Shown here in pieces: positions 38,280 to 46,912 of a DNA stretch of 64,000 bases. The notes under the pieces are model-generated. The model did not search any database and had not been told where the DNA came from. It saw only the letters and a list, made by a program, of their open reading frames with translations. The position numbers were made by a program, and so were the translations under genes. The stretch lies in the NCBI RefSeq assembly GCF_029893105.1, contig NZ_JARXWG010000004.1, forward strand, positions 124,001 through 188,000. Direction: 5' to 3'. This stretch comes from Parabacteroides sp. PF5-9 (lineage in GTDB: Bacteria > Bacteroidota > Bacteroidia > Bacteroidales > Tannerellaceae). Each line of letters starts with the position of its first letter. Position 1 is the first letter of the stretch.

Positions 38280-39851
38280 TCAGATTTTATGCTTTCTATA
38301 ATTTTCATAGGAGTCAGCTTTTGGCTCAATACTCCAGCCGGAGATAATCCCACCGTAAAAATAGAACTTCGCATCAAAAACGATACCGCTGTGTTCTTCT
38401 TTTACTTCATAACATTTAGTGGCGCCATATTCATCGACCAACTTGTATTCGCCCAGCTGAACAGGCTCAAACGGTTGACTGGCCAATGCCTCTGCAATCG
38501 GTTTCAATTCGGGGGCACGTCGCGGAGCCATTTGAAGACGACTGATATACTCTTCTTTTGTATTCGCTTGCAAACCGGTAGCAGCAACTTGTTCGATTAC
38601 ATCCCAAGTGGTATTTTTCAATGCCGGATTTTTTGTCACTTTAGGTATGGCAGCATAAGCTGAGACACGCATCTGAAGCGCCTCCATAATAACCGGTTTT
38701 TCAAACGGATTGGTATTGACTGTTGTTATGCCGGTAGCCGCCTGATTCACTTTGGATTGTGCACGTAAAGCCCTTACACTATCGGTGTATGCTCTGAATT
38801 GCGCCCGTGTTTCCGGAGAACGCAAACTCCCGATGGTAAAAATAGCAATACCTTCCGCTCCATTATTAAGAGCCGCATCCATACATTCAAACATCTGAGG
38901 ACCATCTGTCCCGGTCATACCACAGAATAGTGTCGTGTTCGGATTCTTTTGTTTAACATTGTCAATCGTACAGTCGGAAATAAAGCTGACATCGCCTGTA
39001 TAGAAGTTGTGATAAACCATAGGGAATACAATATCCAGGTTCCATTTTCCCCAGTCCTGGCGAACCATCTTCTTGGACATTTCCGGTGTCGGGAATGGTG
39101 AAGCCGCCATCACTTTGCCATATGAATGAACCACCTCAGCAATTTCATTGGCTACTTCGGTGATCTGATCACAACGGAACTGCAGCCATAACTCGTCGGT
39201 AGACGGATCTTCCTGCTCACGGGGATCATACCCATGTTTTTCTTGAAACAATTTAATCATAGCCGGATGATATCCATAATCCCATTCCGGATACTCTTTG
39301 TCCTGCACGATGCCGTAACGCGGCCACAATGTTGTCGGAAGAATTACATCAACAAAGCGATGATAATCAATAGCGATACCATTCAAACCTTCCACTTCGC
39401 AATAGGCACGGATTTTCTCTTTAATATGTGCTCTCACTTCTGGTAAAGCAGGACACATGAATTTGTAATAATCCACATAGGCTTTTGTGTCGACCAGACT
39501 TTCGCCTTTACGATTCACACTGAACCAATCCGGATGGTCTCTGATAATTGCTTCGCGATCGTGCTCCAGGTTCATGGTCCATAACCAGGCATACACATGC
39601 AAACCATGTTTATGCGCTACCGGAATCGCAATACGATAATCATCCGGAGAAGGGGCGTTCAGAATAACACCATCCAATCCGGCATCTTTCATAACCACAC
39701 AGACTGAGTCGAAATTCATACCAGGCCGATAGTTGAGCCAAGTCCAGAACATAGGAAATTCTTCATTTCCTGTCGTTTGCTTACCGTTGCCGGTACAAGA
39801 AACGAGACTTGCAAACGCAAGCAGAATAACAAAAAAATTGAGCTTTTTCAT
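38280..39851 (-). CDS. Lipoprotein with GHL10/family-10-like TIM barrel
   Basis: 523 aa. The lipoprotein signal peptide MKKLNFFVILLAFASLVSC ends in a lipobox Cys. Residues about 30-370 resemble the glycosyl-hydrolase-like family 10 (DUF187-type) barrel: MFWTWLNYRPGMNFDSV, GLNGIAIDYHRFVDVILP and MVYHNFYTGDVSF. The substrate is unknown; catalytic residues cannot be assigned with confidence. The C-terminal ~150 residues form a second unrecognised domain. The presence of the lipobox places it on a membrane surface. No glycan-utilisation genes adjoin it. Confidence 0.7.
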   Translation of the reverse strand: MKKLNFFVILLAFASLVSCTGNGKQTTGNEEFPMFWTWLNYRPGMNFDSVCVVMKDAGLDGVILNAPSPDDYRIAIPVAHKHGLHVYAWLWTMNLEHDREAIIRDHPDWFSVNRKGESLVDTKAYVDYYKFMCPALPEVRAHIKEKIRAYCEVEGLNGIAIDYHRFVDVILPTTLWPRYGIVQDKEYPEWDYGYHPAMIKLFQEKHGYDPREQEDPSTDELWLQFRCDQITEVANEIAEVVHSYGKVMAASPFPTPEMSKKMVRQDWGKWNLDIVFPMVYHNFYTGDVSFISDCTIDNVKQKNPNTTLFCGMTGTDGPQMFECMDAALNNGAEGIAIFTIGSLRSPETRAQFRAYTDSVRALRAQSKVNQAATGITTVNTNPFEKPVIMEALQMRVSAYAAIPKVTKNPALKNTTWDVIEQVAATGLQANTKEEYISRLQMAPRRAPELKPIAEALASQPFEPVQLGEYKLVDEYGATKCYEVKEEHSGIVFDAKFYFYGGIISGWSIEPKADSYENYRKHKI

Positions 39852-39896
39852 GTATTTAAAATTTAAAAAAAATGAGTTCTTTCATATTATGCTGGT

Positions 39897-39927
39897 CAAA
39901 AGTAGAAAAAAGTTGTGATGCAGCAAA
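39897..39927 (-). promoter_or_regulatory. Canonical promoter for the GHL10-like gene
   Basis: Minus-strand TTTTG (39928-39924) and TACTTTTG (39904-39897) with a 19-bp spacer, 46 bp upstream of the ATG. The rest of the gap to 40203 shows nothing recognisable except TACATTTG at 40172-40179. Confidence 0.65.
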
Positions 39928-40171
39928 AATATACATTTATAATATGATGAAATACGCAAAAACAACTCGCCTCGTATCGGTTTATGTTGTATTTTAGAAA
40001 AATGCCATCTCTTTATATTTCTTAAAAAAAGAAGCTCAACCTGCTCGGTTTTGTCAAAATGTTATAAAAATAACCTATATTCTTAAAATTCCACAGATGC
40101 AGAGGTGTTGTTTGTAGGTTTTCGACCCAGTAAATATGTGAAATTGACTTCTCGCCATTGAAACTATTCGC

Positions 40172-40179
40172 TACATTTG
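40172..40179 (+). promoter_or_regulatory. -7 box for the small gene at 40204
   Basis: TACATTTG, 24 bp upstream of the ATG at 40204. Candidate -33 TTG motifs are badly spaced. Confidence 0.4.
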
Positions 40180-40203
40180 AATTGAAATTTAAATGACACA
40201 GTG

Positions 40204-40494
40204 ATGAGGATAGCATTAGTATTGAGGAAAAAGAAACAGCAGCAAAGCGATGAGGTCGGACAGGCTGTTGTGTTTGAAGTGGAAGAAAATAAAGTAGTAG
40301 GAGTAGAAAATGACATCTTGCAAACAGCAGATCCAGATTCACTCTCCATTTGGGCCCTTACCAAAAAGGTAAAAGAGATTTATATCCCGGAAGCAGACGA
40401 AAAGATCAAAACGTTTTTCGGGAATTTAGGTATTCGGATGAAAAGATATGATGAGTTGGGTAATGACGAACTTTTCCAAACGTTCATTATTTAG
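40204..40494 (+). CDS. Small cytoplasmic protein, NifX-like fold possible
   Basis: 96 aa from the ATG at 40204 (a GTG lies one codon upstream). There is no signal peptide or membrane segment. The layout MRIALVLRKKK, a variable acidic middle, then VKEIYIPEADEKIKTFFGNL faintly recalls the dinitrogenase iron-molybdenum cofactor (NifX/NafY) fold, but the match is too weak to name it. It is a single gene with a -7 box and a clear terminator, so it is probably real and expressed. Confidence 0.65.
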   Translation: MRIALVLRKKKQQQSDEVGQAVVFEVEENKVVGVENDILQTADPDSLSIWALTKKVKEIYIPEADEKIKTFFGNLGIRMKRYDELGNDELFQTFII

Positions 40495-40519
40495 CATTTA
40501 ACTTTCTACTTTCTGTCGG

Positions 40520-40557
40520 GAGGATGTATCAAAAAGGTACATCCTCTTTGTTTTCTG
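40520..40557 (+). terminator. Rho-independent terminator after the 96-aa gene
   Basis: GAGGATGTA and TACATCCTC form a 9-bp perfect stem with a TCAAAAAGG loop, followed by TTTGTTTT. Confidence 0.8.
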
Positions 40558-40595
40558 CACAGCCGCACCAATAGTCAAATTCAGGTCACTCCGAA

Positions 40596-41291
40596 TTATC
40601 TCAACTCCATTAATAACTCTGTCAATATTTTCACACCTCTTGAAGCACCCATTTGAATATGATGCATATCGTGCCGGGTCGCCGAGACCTCTTTCGGATC
40701 AATCAGAAAAATCGGAGTCCCTTTGGGGACATAATGCAATAACCCGGCTGCCGGGTAGACATTTAAAGAGGTACCGATCACCACAAACAGGTTAGCCTCA
40801 CTGACCCATTTGATTGCCGGTTCAATCATCGGGACAGCCTCTCCGAACCAGACGACAAAAGGCCGCAACTGAACCCCTTTCGGGTCTTTATCACCCAAAT
40901 GGATATCCGGGTTTTCCGCAGAAAGTTCATAAGTGGTATGAAAATCATTTACCGGACAAACTTTCATTAATTCGCCATGCAGATGTAATACCGAACTGCT
41001 TCCAGCCTTTTCGTGTAAATTATCGATATTCTGAGTAATAATCCGGACATCAAAATCTTTTTCCAGATCGGCCAAACCGGTATGACCAACATTGGGCATC
41101 ACTTTCAGCAATTCGCGACGGCGGTAATTGTAAAAGTCCAACACTAATTCCGGATTCGCAGCAAAACCTTCCGGGGTTGCCACTTCTTCAACTTTATAAT
41201 TATTCCATAAACCATCTGAATCCCGGAAAGTGGCAATCCCGCTTTCGGCACTCATCCCTGCACCAGTCAGGATGATCAGTCTCTTTTTCAT
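40596..41291 (-). CDS. NAD-dependent protein deacylase (sirtuin, CobB-like)
   Basis: 231 aa from MKKRLIILTGAGMSAESG. It removes acyl groups from lysine using NAD+. The NAD site GAGMSAESGIATFRD, TQNIDNLHEKAGS, the catalytic His in VLHLHGE and the later IGTSLNVYPAAGL are intact. YNYRRRELL supplies the Tyr/Arg pair of class III (SIRT5-type) enzymes that favour succinyl or malonyl groups. The zinc module is unusual: of the four Cys normally found after the catalytic His, only one remains (MKVCPVNDFHTTYE). The upstream in-frame start at 41321 is rejected because it extends past the normal N-terminus. Confidence 0.9.
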   Translation of the reverse strand: MKKRLIILTGAGMSAESGIATFRDSDGLWNNYKVEEVATPEGFAANPELVLDFYNYRRRELLKVMPNVGHTGLADLEKDFDVRIITQNIDNLHEKAGSSSVLHLHGELMKVCPVNDFHTTYELSAENPDIHLGDKDPKGVQLRPFVVWFGEAVPMIEPAIKWVSEANLFVVIGTSLNVYPAAGLLHYVPKGTPIFLIDPKEVSATRHDMHHIQMGASRGVKILTELLMELR

Positions 41292-41340
41292 GATGATATC
41301 GTGTTTACTGTAGACGCGCAAACCTAATGAATAAAAAACA

Positions 41341-41377
41341 AAAACCGACTCGGCACAAGTGCCGAGCTGGCTTTTTG
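41341..41377. terminator. Bidirectional-looking terminator upstream of the sirtuin gene
   Basis: CTCGGCAC-AA-GTGCCGAG with partial extension into flanking A and T runs (AAAACCGA / CTGGCTTTTT). On the minus strand it is followed by GGTTTTTGTTTTTT. It would close the candidate small RNA and isolate the sirtuin gene from upstream transcription. Confidence 0.65.
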
Positions 41378-41457
41378 CTTCTCAAAGAAACAGTCTCACG
41401 ACTACCTCTCCGCTAAGACTCGTTAACCTTAGATCTAAAATACTATGAAAAAAACTC
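41341..41457 (-). ncRNA. Candidate small RNA with three hairpins
   Basis: Minus strand. A TATATTTG box (41469-41462) is followed about 5 bp later by roughly 115 nt without an ORF. The segment can fold into a 5-bp hairpin CTAAG/CTTAG (41432-41413), a 9-bp hairpin closed by a GTGA (GNRA) tetraloop (41408-41387), and an 8-bp GC-rich hairpin CTCGGCAC/GTGCCGAG (41366-41349) followed by T-rich sequence, i.e. a terminator. It lies between the HhH-protein gene and the sirtuin gene in the 336-bp gap 41292-41627. I cannot assign it to a named RNA family. Confidence 0.5.
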
Positions 41458-41627
41458 TGTGCAAATATAAAATGATTTAATCAAAAAACATATACAAATT
41501 GTCACAATAAAGTATATTATCAGTTCTTTAAGTCTGAATTGCGACAATTAAAAACTCTTTTTTAAGTTTATTTATATTTTTCGACTCCCTTTTCTTGATT
41601 ATCAATCCCTCCTTCTATTTTTGAAAT

Positions 41628-42341
41628 CTATTCAAACGAAAGATACGGTTTTATTCTGGTCAGATCGCTTTCGGTAAATTCTTCCAATAAATGTAGGTTA
41701 TCCCAGCCGGTCAGTTTCCCTTTCTGTCGACGCAGATTCAAAATGGCCTTTGCCTGGCGTGCATTGATGTAGGGGTGACGATAGAGCGAATCGGGAGTCA
41801 TTGAATTGATCGATCGCTTACGAATAGATTGTGGATTCACTGTAAACCATTTTTCAAGCGCTTTATAACGATCCTCGTCTATTCCATACACTTCACCCAG
41901 TTGAGATACGGTATAAAATCCACCAAGCAATTGGCGGTATTTAACAATCCGATTAGAAAAAGAACTGCCGATTCCGGGCACTTTCTTCAACATGGTGGTG
42001 TCGGCACTATTCAGTTCCACAAGCGTGCCGTCCGGATATTTTTCCACACGGGGATAGGTCGCTTTTTTTCTCGGACTAACCATTTCTTTTCTTAATACAA
42101 CCTCGCCGACTTTTTTCAAAACGGATTGGGTCGAAGCGGTAGACGAGTCGGGTTCTAAGGTTAAGGAGTCGTTTTGCCTGACCAACAGGGTGTCTGCGAC
42201 AATAATCTCCGATGAAGTTGTTCGCTCCTTTTGTTTATCGGTCAAAATCAAAAGTAGCCAAGCTATGACAATCAAGATTGCTAAAAGCGTTAATGCCCGG
42301 CGTTCGCCGCTGGAGAAATAAAGAAAATCACGCCAATTCAT
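41628..42341 (-). CDS. Membrane-anchored helix-hairpin-helix protein (ComEA-like)
   Basis: 237 aa. An N-terminal membrane anchor (residues about 17-32, LTLLAILIVIAWLLLI) is followed by a linker and two helix-hairpin-helix DNA-binding motifs: LVELNSADTTMLKKVPGIGS (about 108-127) and PYINARQAKAILNLRRQKG (about 192-210). ComEA proteins bind incoming DNA during uptake; in Bacteroidetes these proteins are common and the role is not settled. It is transcribed alone; no other competence genes are near. Confidence 0.8.
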   Translation of the reverse strand: MNWRDFLYFSSGERRALTLLAILIVIAWLLLILTDKQKERTTSSEIIVADTLLVRQNDSLTLEPDSSTASTQSVLKKVGEVVLRKEMVSPRKKATYPRVEKYPDGTLVELNSADTTMLKKVPGIGSSFSNRIVKYRQLLGGFYTVSQLGEVYGIDEDRYKALEKWFTVNPQSIRKRSINSMTPDSLYRHPYINARQAKAILNLRRQKGKLTGWDNLHLLEEFTESDLTRIKPYLSFE

Positions 42342-42381
42342 AGTTTCAGGTTTATTTTATACAAATTTATTCTTTTTTATC

Positions 42382-42389
42382 TACTTTTG
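42382..42389 (+). promoter_or_regulatory. -7 box for the DUF5020 gene
   Basis: TACTTTTG, 21 bp upstream of the ATG at 42411; it overlaps the longer reading frame that begins at 42387, which supports the shorter protein. Confidence 0.5.
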
Positions 42390-42410
42390 CCACCTTCAAT
42401 AAAAAAACAT

Positions 42411-43112
42411 ATGAAACGATCTGTATTACTCCTGTTTTTTATCTTCGTAGCAATGGCCGCTAAAACTCAGAATATTCAACTCCACTACGACCTGGGTAGT
42501 CATCTGTACGATAAAGACCTGAAAGGTAGACCTCAATTAACATCTACGGTTGAAATGTTTAAAACGGACAAATGGGGGAGTACCTTCTTTTTTGTCGATA
42601 TGGATTATACTGGAGATGGTATCACTTCAGCGTATTGGGAAATCAGCCGTGAACTGCAATTCTGGGAATCGCCCTTCTCTGTGCACGTAGAATACAATGG
42701 CGGATTGGCAAAAGGGTTTTCGTTCAGTAACGCATATCTGGGAGGGGTTACCTATTCGTATCTAAGCCCAGATTTTTCGCGGAATATCACGTTCACCCCT
42801 TCCTATAAATATATTCACGGACTTTCCAGTCCACATAATTTTCAGTTGACTGCCACCTGGTTCATCCATTTTGGAGCCAATAAGGTCTGTACTTTTTCAG
42901 GTTTTGCCGACTGGTGGCGTGAGAAAAATCCACATGGCGATTTTATTTTCCTGGCAGAACCGCAGTTCTGGGTTAATCTGAATAAATTCAAGTGTATAGA
43001 CGATAAGTTCAACCTGAGTATCGGCTCCGAAGTGGAACTGAGTCATCATTTCGGCGGACTAAAAGGATTTTATGCCATTCCAACTCTGGCAATCAAGTGG
43101 GCTTTTGATTAA
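42411..43112 (+). CDS. DUF5020 outer-membrane protein (Tsx-like)
   Basis: 233 aa from MKRSVLLLFFIFVAMAAKTQ, a clean signal peptide; the longer ATG-equivalent at 42387 would bury it. The mature part is a predicted 12-strand barrel related to nucleoside-specific channel Tsx (LHYDLGSHLYDKDLKGRPQL; DMDYTGDGITSAYWEISREL; C-terminal IPTLAIKWAFD). The Bacteroidetes family is DUF5020. Nucleoside transport is only inferred. It is a single-gene unit, upstream of repeat copy B. Confidence 0.82.
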   Translation: MKRSVLLLFFIFVAMAAKTQNIQLHYDLGSHLYDKDLKGRPQLTSTVEMFKTDKWGSTFFFVDMDYTGDGITSAYWEISRELQFWESPFSVHVEYNGGLAKGFSFSNAYLGGVTYSYLSPDFSRNITFTPSYKYIHGLSSPHNFQLTATWFIHFGANKVCTFSGFADWWREKNPHGDFIFLAEPQFWVNLNKFKCIDDKFNLSIGSEVELSHHFGGLKGFYAIPTLAIKWAFD

Positions 43113-43191
43113 CTTGTCTTTAAGTCGGGTATAGCGCGTACAATAATGAGGATAAATCGAAAGATTACAATTTGTCAGCGAGCGATTTAAT

Positions 43192-43512
43192 TTAGCAATT
43201 TGTCATTTTATCTCTTCGAGATTTGCCTATTTGGAGTAAACTACAGGCTTGTTTGAGAAAATCGCAAGGATCTGAGGTTTATTTTCACGAGATATGTTGA
43301 TAATCATATTCTCTTGCCTGTTTTTACGGGTCTGTGAAAATTGCCATTCTGGAGAAAAATGGCCTTGAAATCGGCTGTTTTTCCGGCTGTTTCCGACCCC
43401 TTAAAAAATCATCTGCATGACTGAGTAGAACTATTTAGATGTTTTACCAAAATGATCTGCATCATTAAAAAAATCATTTAGAAAAACTCAGCGAGAGATG
43501 CAGAAGAAATGG
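43192..43512 (-). repeat. Long dispersed repeat, copy B (reverse orientation)
   Basis: The reverse complement of this segment matches 27998-28320 over about 320 bp. It fills the middle of the 736-bp gap between the DUF5020 gene and susC. Relative to copy A it lies pointing away from the downstream gene, so a role as the promoter of the next gene is unlikely to be the shared function. Confidence 0.85.
43227..43307 (-). CDS. Possible 26-aa microprotein in repeat copy B
   Basis: ATG to TAG, 26 codons, aligned without gaps with the ORF in copy A (20 of 26 residues the same, including MIIN, ENKP, FSNKPVV and the terminal SK). Real translation is unproven. Confidence 0.25.
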   Translation of the reverse strand: MIINISRENKPQILAIFSNKPVVYSK

Positions 43513-43848
43513 GTAGGAAATGCCTATTGGGCGTCTAAAATGGTTGAAACAACCGTCTATTTGCTCAGAAACAGATGAAGTGTGTGTTAGCTGAAAGTGT
43601 GTTTTGTTTAAATTATGTTGTGGTTTGGCTGTTTTTAGCTTCAAAATGACAAAATTGAGGTGTTGTGTACTATTGCTTTGACCTTGGATGGAGCGTTTCT
43701 TTTATTGCGTAAAGCGACGTTCTCTTTTTTTTACGATTTTTCATTTATCTCTTTATATATTCACACTTTTATCTTATCTTTACCCCCATTTTTGATTAAT
43801 TTAATCATAAATTGCATAAATTAGTTATCCAAATGTAAACAAAAAAGT

Positions 43849-46800
43849 ATGTCTATGAAAAAGATCATTTATCTTTTATGTTGCCTGATCCTGGGTATAG
43901 GTTTGCTATCAGCCCAAACCACACAGGTGACTGGTCTTATTACTTCTGCTGATGACGGAGAGCCGATTATTGGTGCTTCTGTTGTGGCAAAAGGAACGTC
44001 TGTGGGTACTGTTACTGATCTCGACGGGAGATTCACGTTGAATGTACCTTCCACAGCCAACACGCTTGTAATCTCTTATGTAGGTATGATTACTCAGGAG
44101 GCAAAGGTTGCACCAACAATGAATATTCGTCTGAAATCAGATACTCAGCTGATCGATGAGGTGGTGGTAACCGGTTATGGTGTCATCAAAAAGGGTGCAT
44201 TTACCGGAGCAGCACAGGTTGTTTCCAATGAAAGCCTGACTCGCCGGACAGATGACAACATTATGAAGTCGTTACAGGGTACGGTAGCCGGTCTGCAGGT
44301 GAGCAGTTTTACCGGACAGCCGGGAGCCTATTCGGCAACGACCATTCGTGGTACCGGTTCCTTTAATTCAGGGACAGAGCCATTGTATGTGATCGACGGA
44401 GTTGCGGTCTATACCGAAAAAATGGGTACGTACAATGCTGCCGGTAGTGGTGATATGGCTGCCAGCCCGATGGCCAATATCAATCCGAACGATATTGAAT
44501 CGATTACTGTATTGAAAGATGCGACGGCTACAGCTATTTATGGAGCGCGTGCTGCAAATGGTGTGATTGTTGTAACGACCAAAAAAGGGAAAACAGGTAA
44601 ACCACGCGTGAATTTCAATGCGAAGGTGGGTTCCAGCTTTGTGGGTAAGTTAGACCACAATTACCGGACAGTTAATCTGGATAAATATAAAGAGATCTGG
44701 CAGGAAGGGTATATCAATGCAGGTTGGGTTGAAAATCCTCAGGATGCAGCAGCCGAACTGGCAGGAGATATTGAGTACTACTATGGCGTGGATATCAATG
44801 CGGTAGAAAGTGTAGACTGGTTGGATGCTGTATTAGATAATGGCTTTACGCAGGAGTACGACTTGAATGTACAAGGCGGTAATGAATCATTGAACTACTA
44901 TGCCAGTGGAAGTTATTACGATACAAAAGGGGTGATGATCGGTACCGGTATGAAGCGGTATACCGGACGTTTCAGTCTGGATGCCAAAGCCGACCGATTG
45001 ACTTATGGATTGTCAGCCTCCGGAGGTCTGGCCGATATCGACAACAGTATGACTGAAAGTCAGTATATCAATCCGATTGTAGCGGTGTACGACTTACGTC
45101 CCTTTGAGCAGATCTATAACCCAGATGGAACGTACAATTTGGATGCGTATTACAATCCGGTAGCGATCAACGATAAACACAAAGGTGATATTCGTAATCA
45201 AAAACAGATCACGATGTTGGTGAATCCTTATTTCACCTATCGTATCATTGATGGATTAACTTGGAAAACAAATGCCGGTTTACACATCATCGACCTGGAA
45301 GAGTTTTTCTATAACTCTAAATATAATCCTCAGTATTCTGACAGCGGTCTGCTTGGACAACGTAATAACGAACGGGCAACCACTTATCAGATTACAAACA
45401 CATTGAATTTTAACCGGACATTCAATACGATTCATAATGTGAATGTGTTATTGGGACAAGAGGCACAAAAGGTCGCTTACAAACGTCTTTATGCATCGGC
45501 CAGTGGATATCCGAGTGATGCAGTTGTTGAACTGGAAACAGCATCTACCCCTACAGGCGCCGAATCTATGTCGAAAGCCAGTACATTGGCTTCTTTCTTT
45601 GTGAATGGCGAATATGACTATAAAAACAGGTATTATGCCTCTGCTTCTTTCCGTTACGACGGATCTTCTCGTTTCGGTACCAATAACAAATGGGCTCCTT
45701 TCTGGTCTGTCGGATTGCGCTATCGTATCTCTGAAGAGGCGTTTATGGAAAATACCAAAAGTTGGTTGACCGACTTGGCTGCACGTGCCAGCTTCGGTAC
45801 GGTAGGTAATCAGGATATCGGTTATTTCGAACATATGGGCTTGTACCAATATGGGTATTCATATAATTCGAAACCAGGGGATATTCCTTATCAGGTAGGA
45901 AACAAGGATTTGAAATGGGAACGCGTTGAGAAATTCGATGTGGGTGTTAGTGGTGTGTTGTTCGAACGTCTCTCTTTCGAACTTGACTATTACAATGAGA
46001 ATACCAAAGATATGCTTTTCGAAGTGCCACTCTCTTACACCACAGGTTTCCCGACAATGACTCAGAATGTCGGTACAATGCGTAACCGTGGATTTGAGTT
46101 TATGTTGAATATGAATGTGATGAATACCAGAGACTTCGCATGGGATGTTCGTTTGACAGGAACAGCCAATAAGAACAAGATTACCAAGATGTCTACCGAA
46201 CTGCCGATCGAAGGAACACGCACGATCCGTAAAGTAGGAGAAGCTTATCATACGTTCTATTTGCCGGAGTGGGCTGGCGTTGATCCTGAAACAGGTGATC
46301 CGTTATGGTATAAAGGCAAAGAAGGAAAAGAAACGACCAACAATATTAATGAAGCCGAACAGCGCATCGTCGGATCTGCCGATCCTAAATTCTATGGTGG
46401 TATTGGTATGACTTTCCGTTATAAAGGATTTGATCTCTCTTGGGATGCCAGCTATACATTAGGAAATAAGGTATACAACAGTGGTTTTGGTTATGATATG
46501 CAGGTGGGACACTATTATTTAGGCCCGGTATCTAATTACATCTATGATAATCGCTGGCAGAAACCAGGTGATATCACAGACGTTCCTAAATTTACAGCAG
46601 GTTCCAGAGCAAATGCAAATGCCGAATCAACACGTTTCTTAATGAGTGGTTCTCATCTGCGGATGAAATCAATTGTATTGGGATATACACTTCCCAAAAG
46701 CTTGTTACGACCTGCCGGAATAGATAATCTGCGGGTATATGTTTCTGCTGATAATTTGTTTACAATTACGGCAAGCGATTACATCGGATTTGATCCGCAA

Positions 46801-46878
46801 ACACGGGCAAACGGCGTTCAATCGTGGGCTTATCCTGTACCGCGGAATGTGATGTTCGGTTTGAATGTCAGTTTCTAA
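43849..46878 (+). CDS. SusC/RagA-family TonB-dependent transporter
   Basis: 1009 aa. A signal peptide (MSMKKIIYLLCCLILGIGLL) is followed by a carboxypeptidase-like domain (about 25-105; VTGLITSADDGEPIIGASVV), a SusC-type plug with the signature LIDEVVVTGYGVIKKGAFTG and IDSITVLKDATATAIYGARA-like stretch (here IESITVLKDATATAIYGARA), and a barrel ending VPRNVMFGLNVSF. It forms a lidded import complex with the SusD protein encoded 34 bp downstream. No glycoside hydrolase, ECF sigma/anti-sigma or hybrid two-component gene lies next to the pair, so it is a minimal pair rather than a full utilisation locus. The substrate is unknown. Confidence 0.95.
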   Translation: MSMKKIIYLLCCLILGIGLLSAQTTQVTGLITSADDGEPIIGASVVAKGTSVGTVTDLDGRFTLNVPSTANTLVISYVGMITQEAKVAPTMNIRLKSDTQLIDEVVVTGYGVIKKGAFTGAAQVVSNESLTRRTDDNIMKSLQGTVAGLQVSSFTGQPGAYSATTIRGTGSFNSGTEPLYVIDGVAVYTEKMGTYNAAGSGDMAASPMANINPNDIESITVLKDATATAIYGARAANGVIVVTTKKGKTGKPRVNFNAKVGSSFVGKLDHNYRTVNLDKYKEIWQEGYINAGWVENPQDAAAELAGDIEYYYGVDINAVESVDWLDAVLDNGFTQEYDLNVQGGNESLNYYASGSYYDTKGVMIGTGMKRYTGRFSLDAKADRLTYGLSASGGLADIDNSMTESQYINPIVAVYDLRPFEQIYNPDGTYNLDAYYNPVAINDKHKGDIRNQKQITMLVNPYFTYRIIDGLTWKTNAGLHIIDLEEFFYNSKYNPQYSDSGLLGQRNNERATTYQITNTLNFNRTFNTIHNVNVLLGQEAQKVAYKRLYASASGYPSDAVVELETASTPTGAESMSKASTLASFFVNGEYDYKNRYYASASFRYDGSSRFGTNNKWAPFWSVGLRYRISEEAFMENTKSWLTDLAARASFGTVGNQDIGYFEHMGLYQYGYSYNSKPGDIPYQVGNKDLKWERVEKFDVGVSGVLFERLSFELDYYNENTKDMLFEVPLSYTTGFPTMTQNVGTMRNRGFEFMLNMNVMNTRDFAWDVRLTGTANKNKITKMSTELPIEGTRTIRKVGEAYHTFYLPEWAGVDPETGDPLWYKGKEGKETTNNINEAEQRIVGSADPKFYGGIGMTFRYKGFDLSWDASYTLGNKVYNSGFGYDMQVGHYYLGPVSNYIYDNRWQKPGDITDVPKFTAGSRANANAESTRFLMSGSHLRMKSIVLGYTLPKSLLRPAGIDNLRVYVSADNLFTITASDYIGFDPQTRANGVQSWAYPVPRNVMFGLNVSF

Positions 46879-46912
46879 GACGTAATTATCTATTATTCTA
46901 AATATTAAGGAT

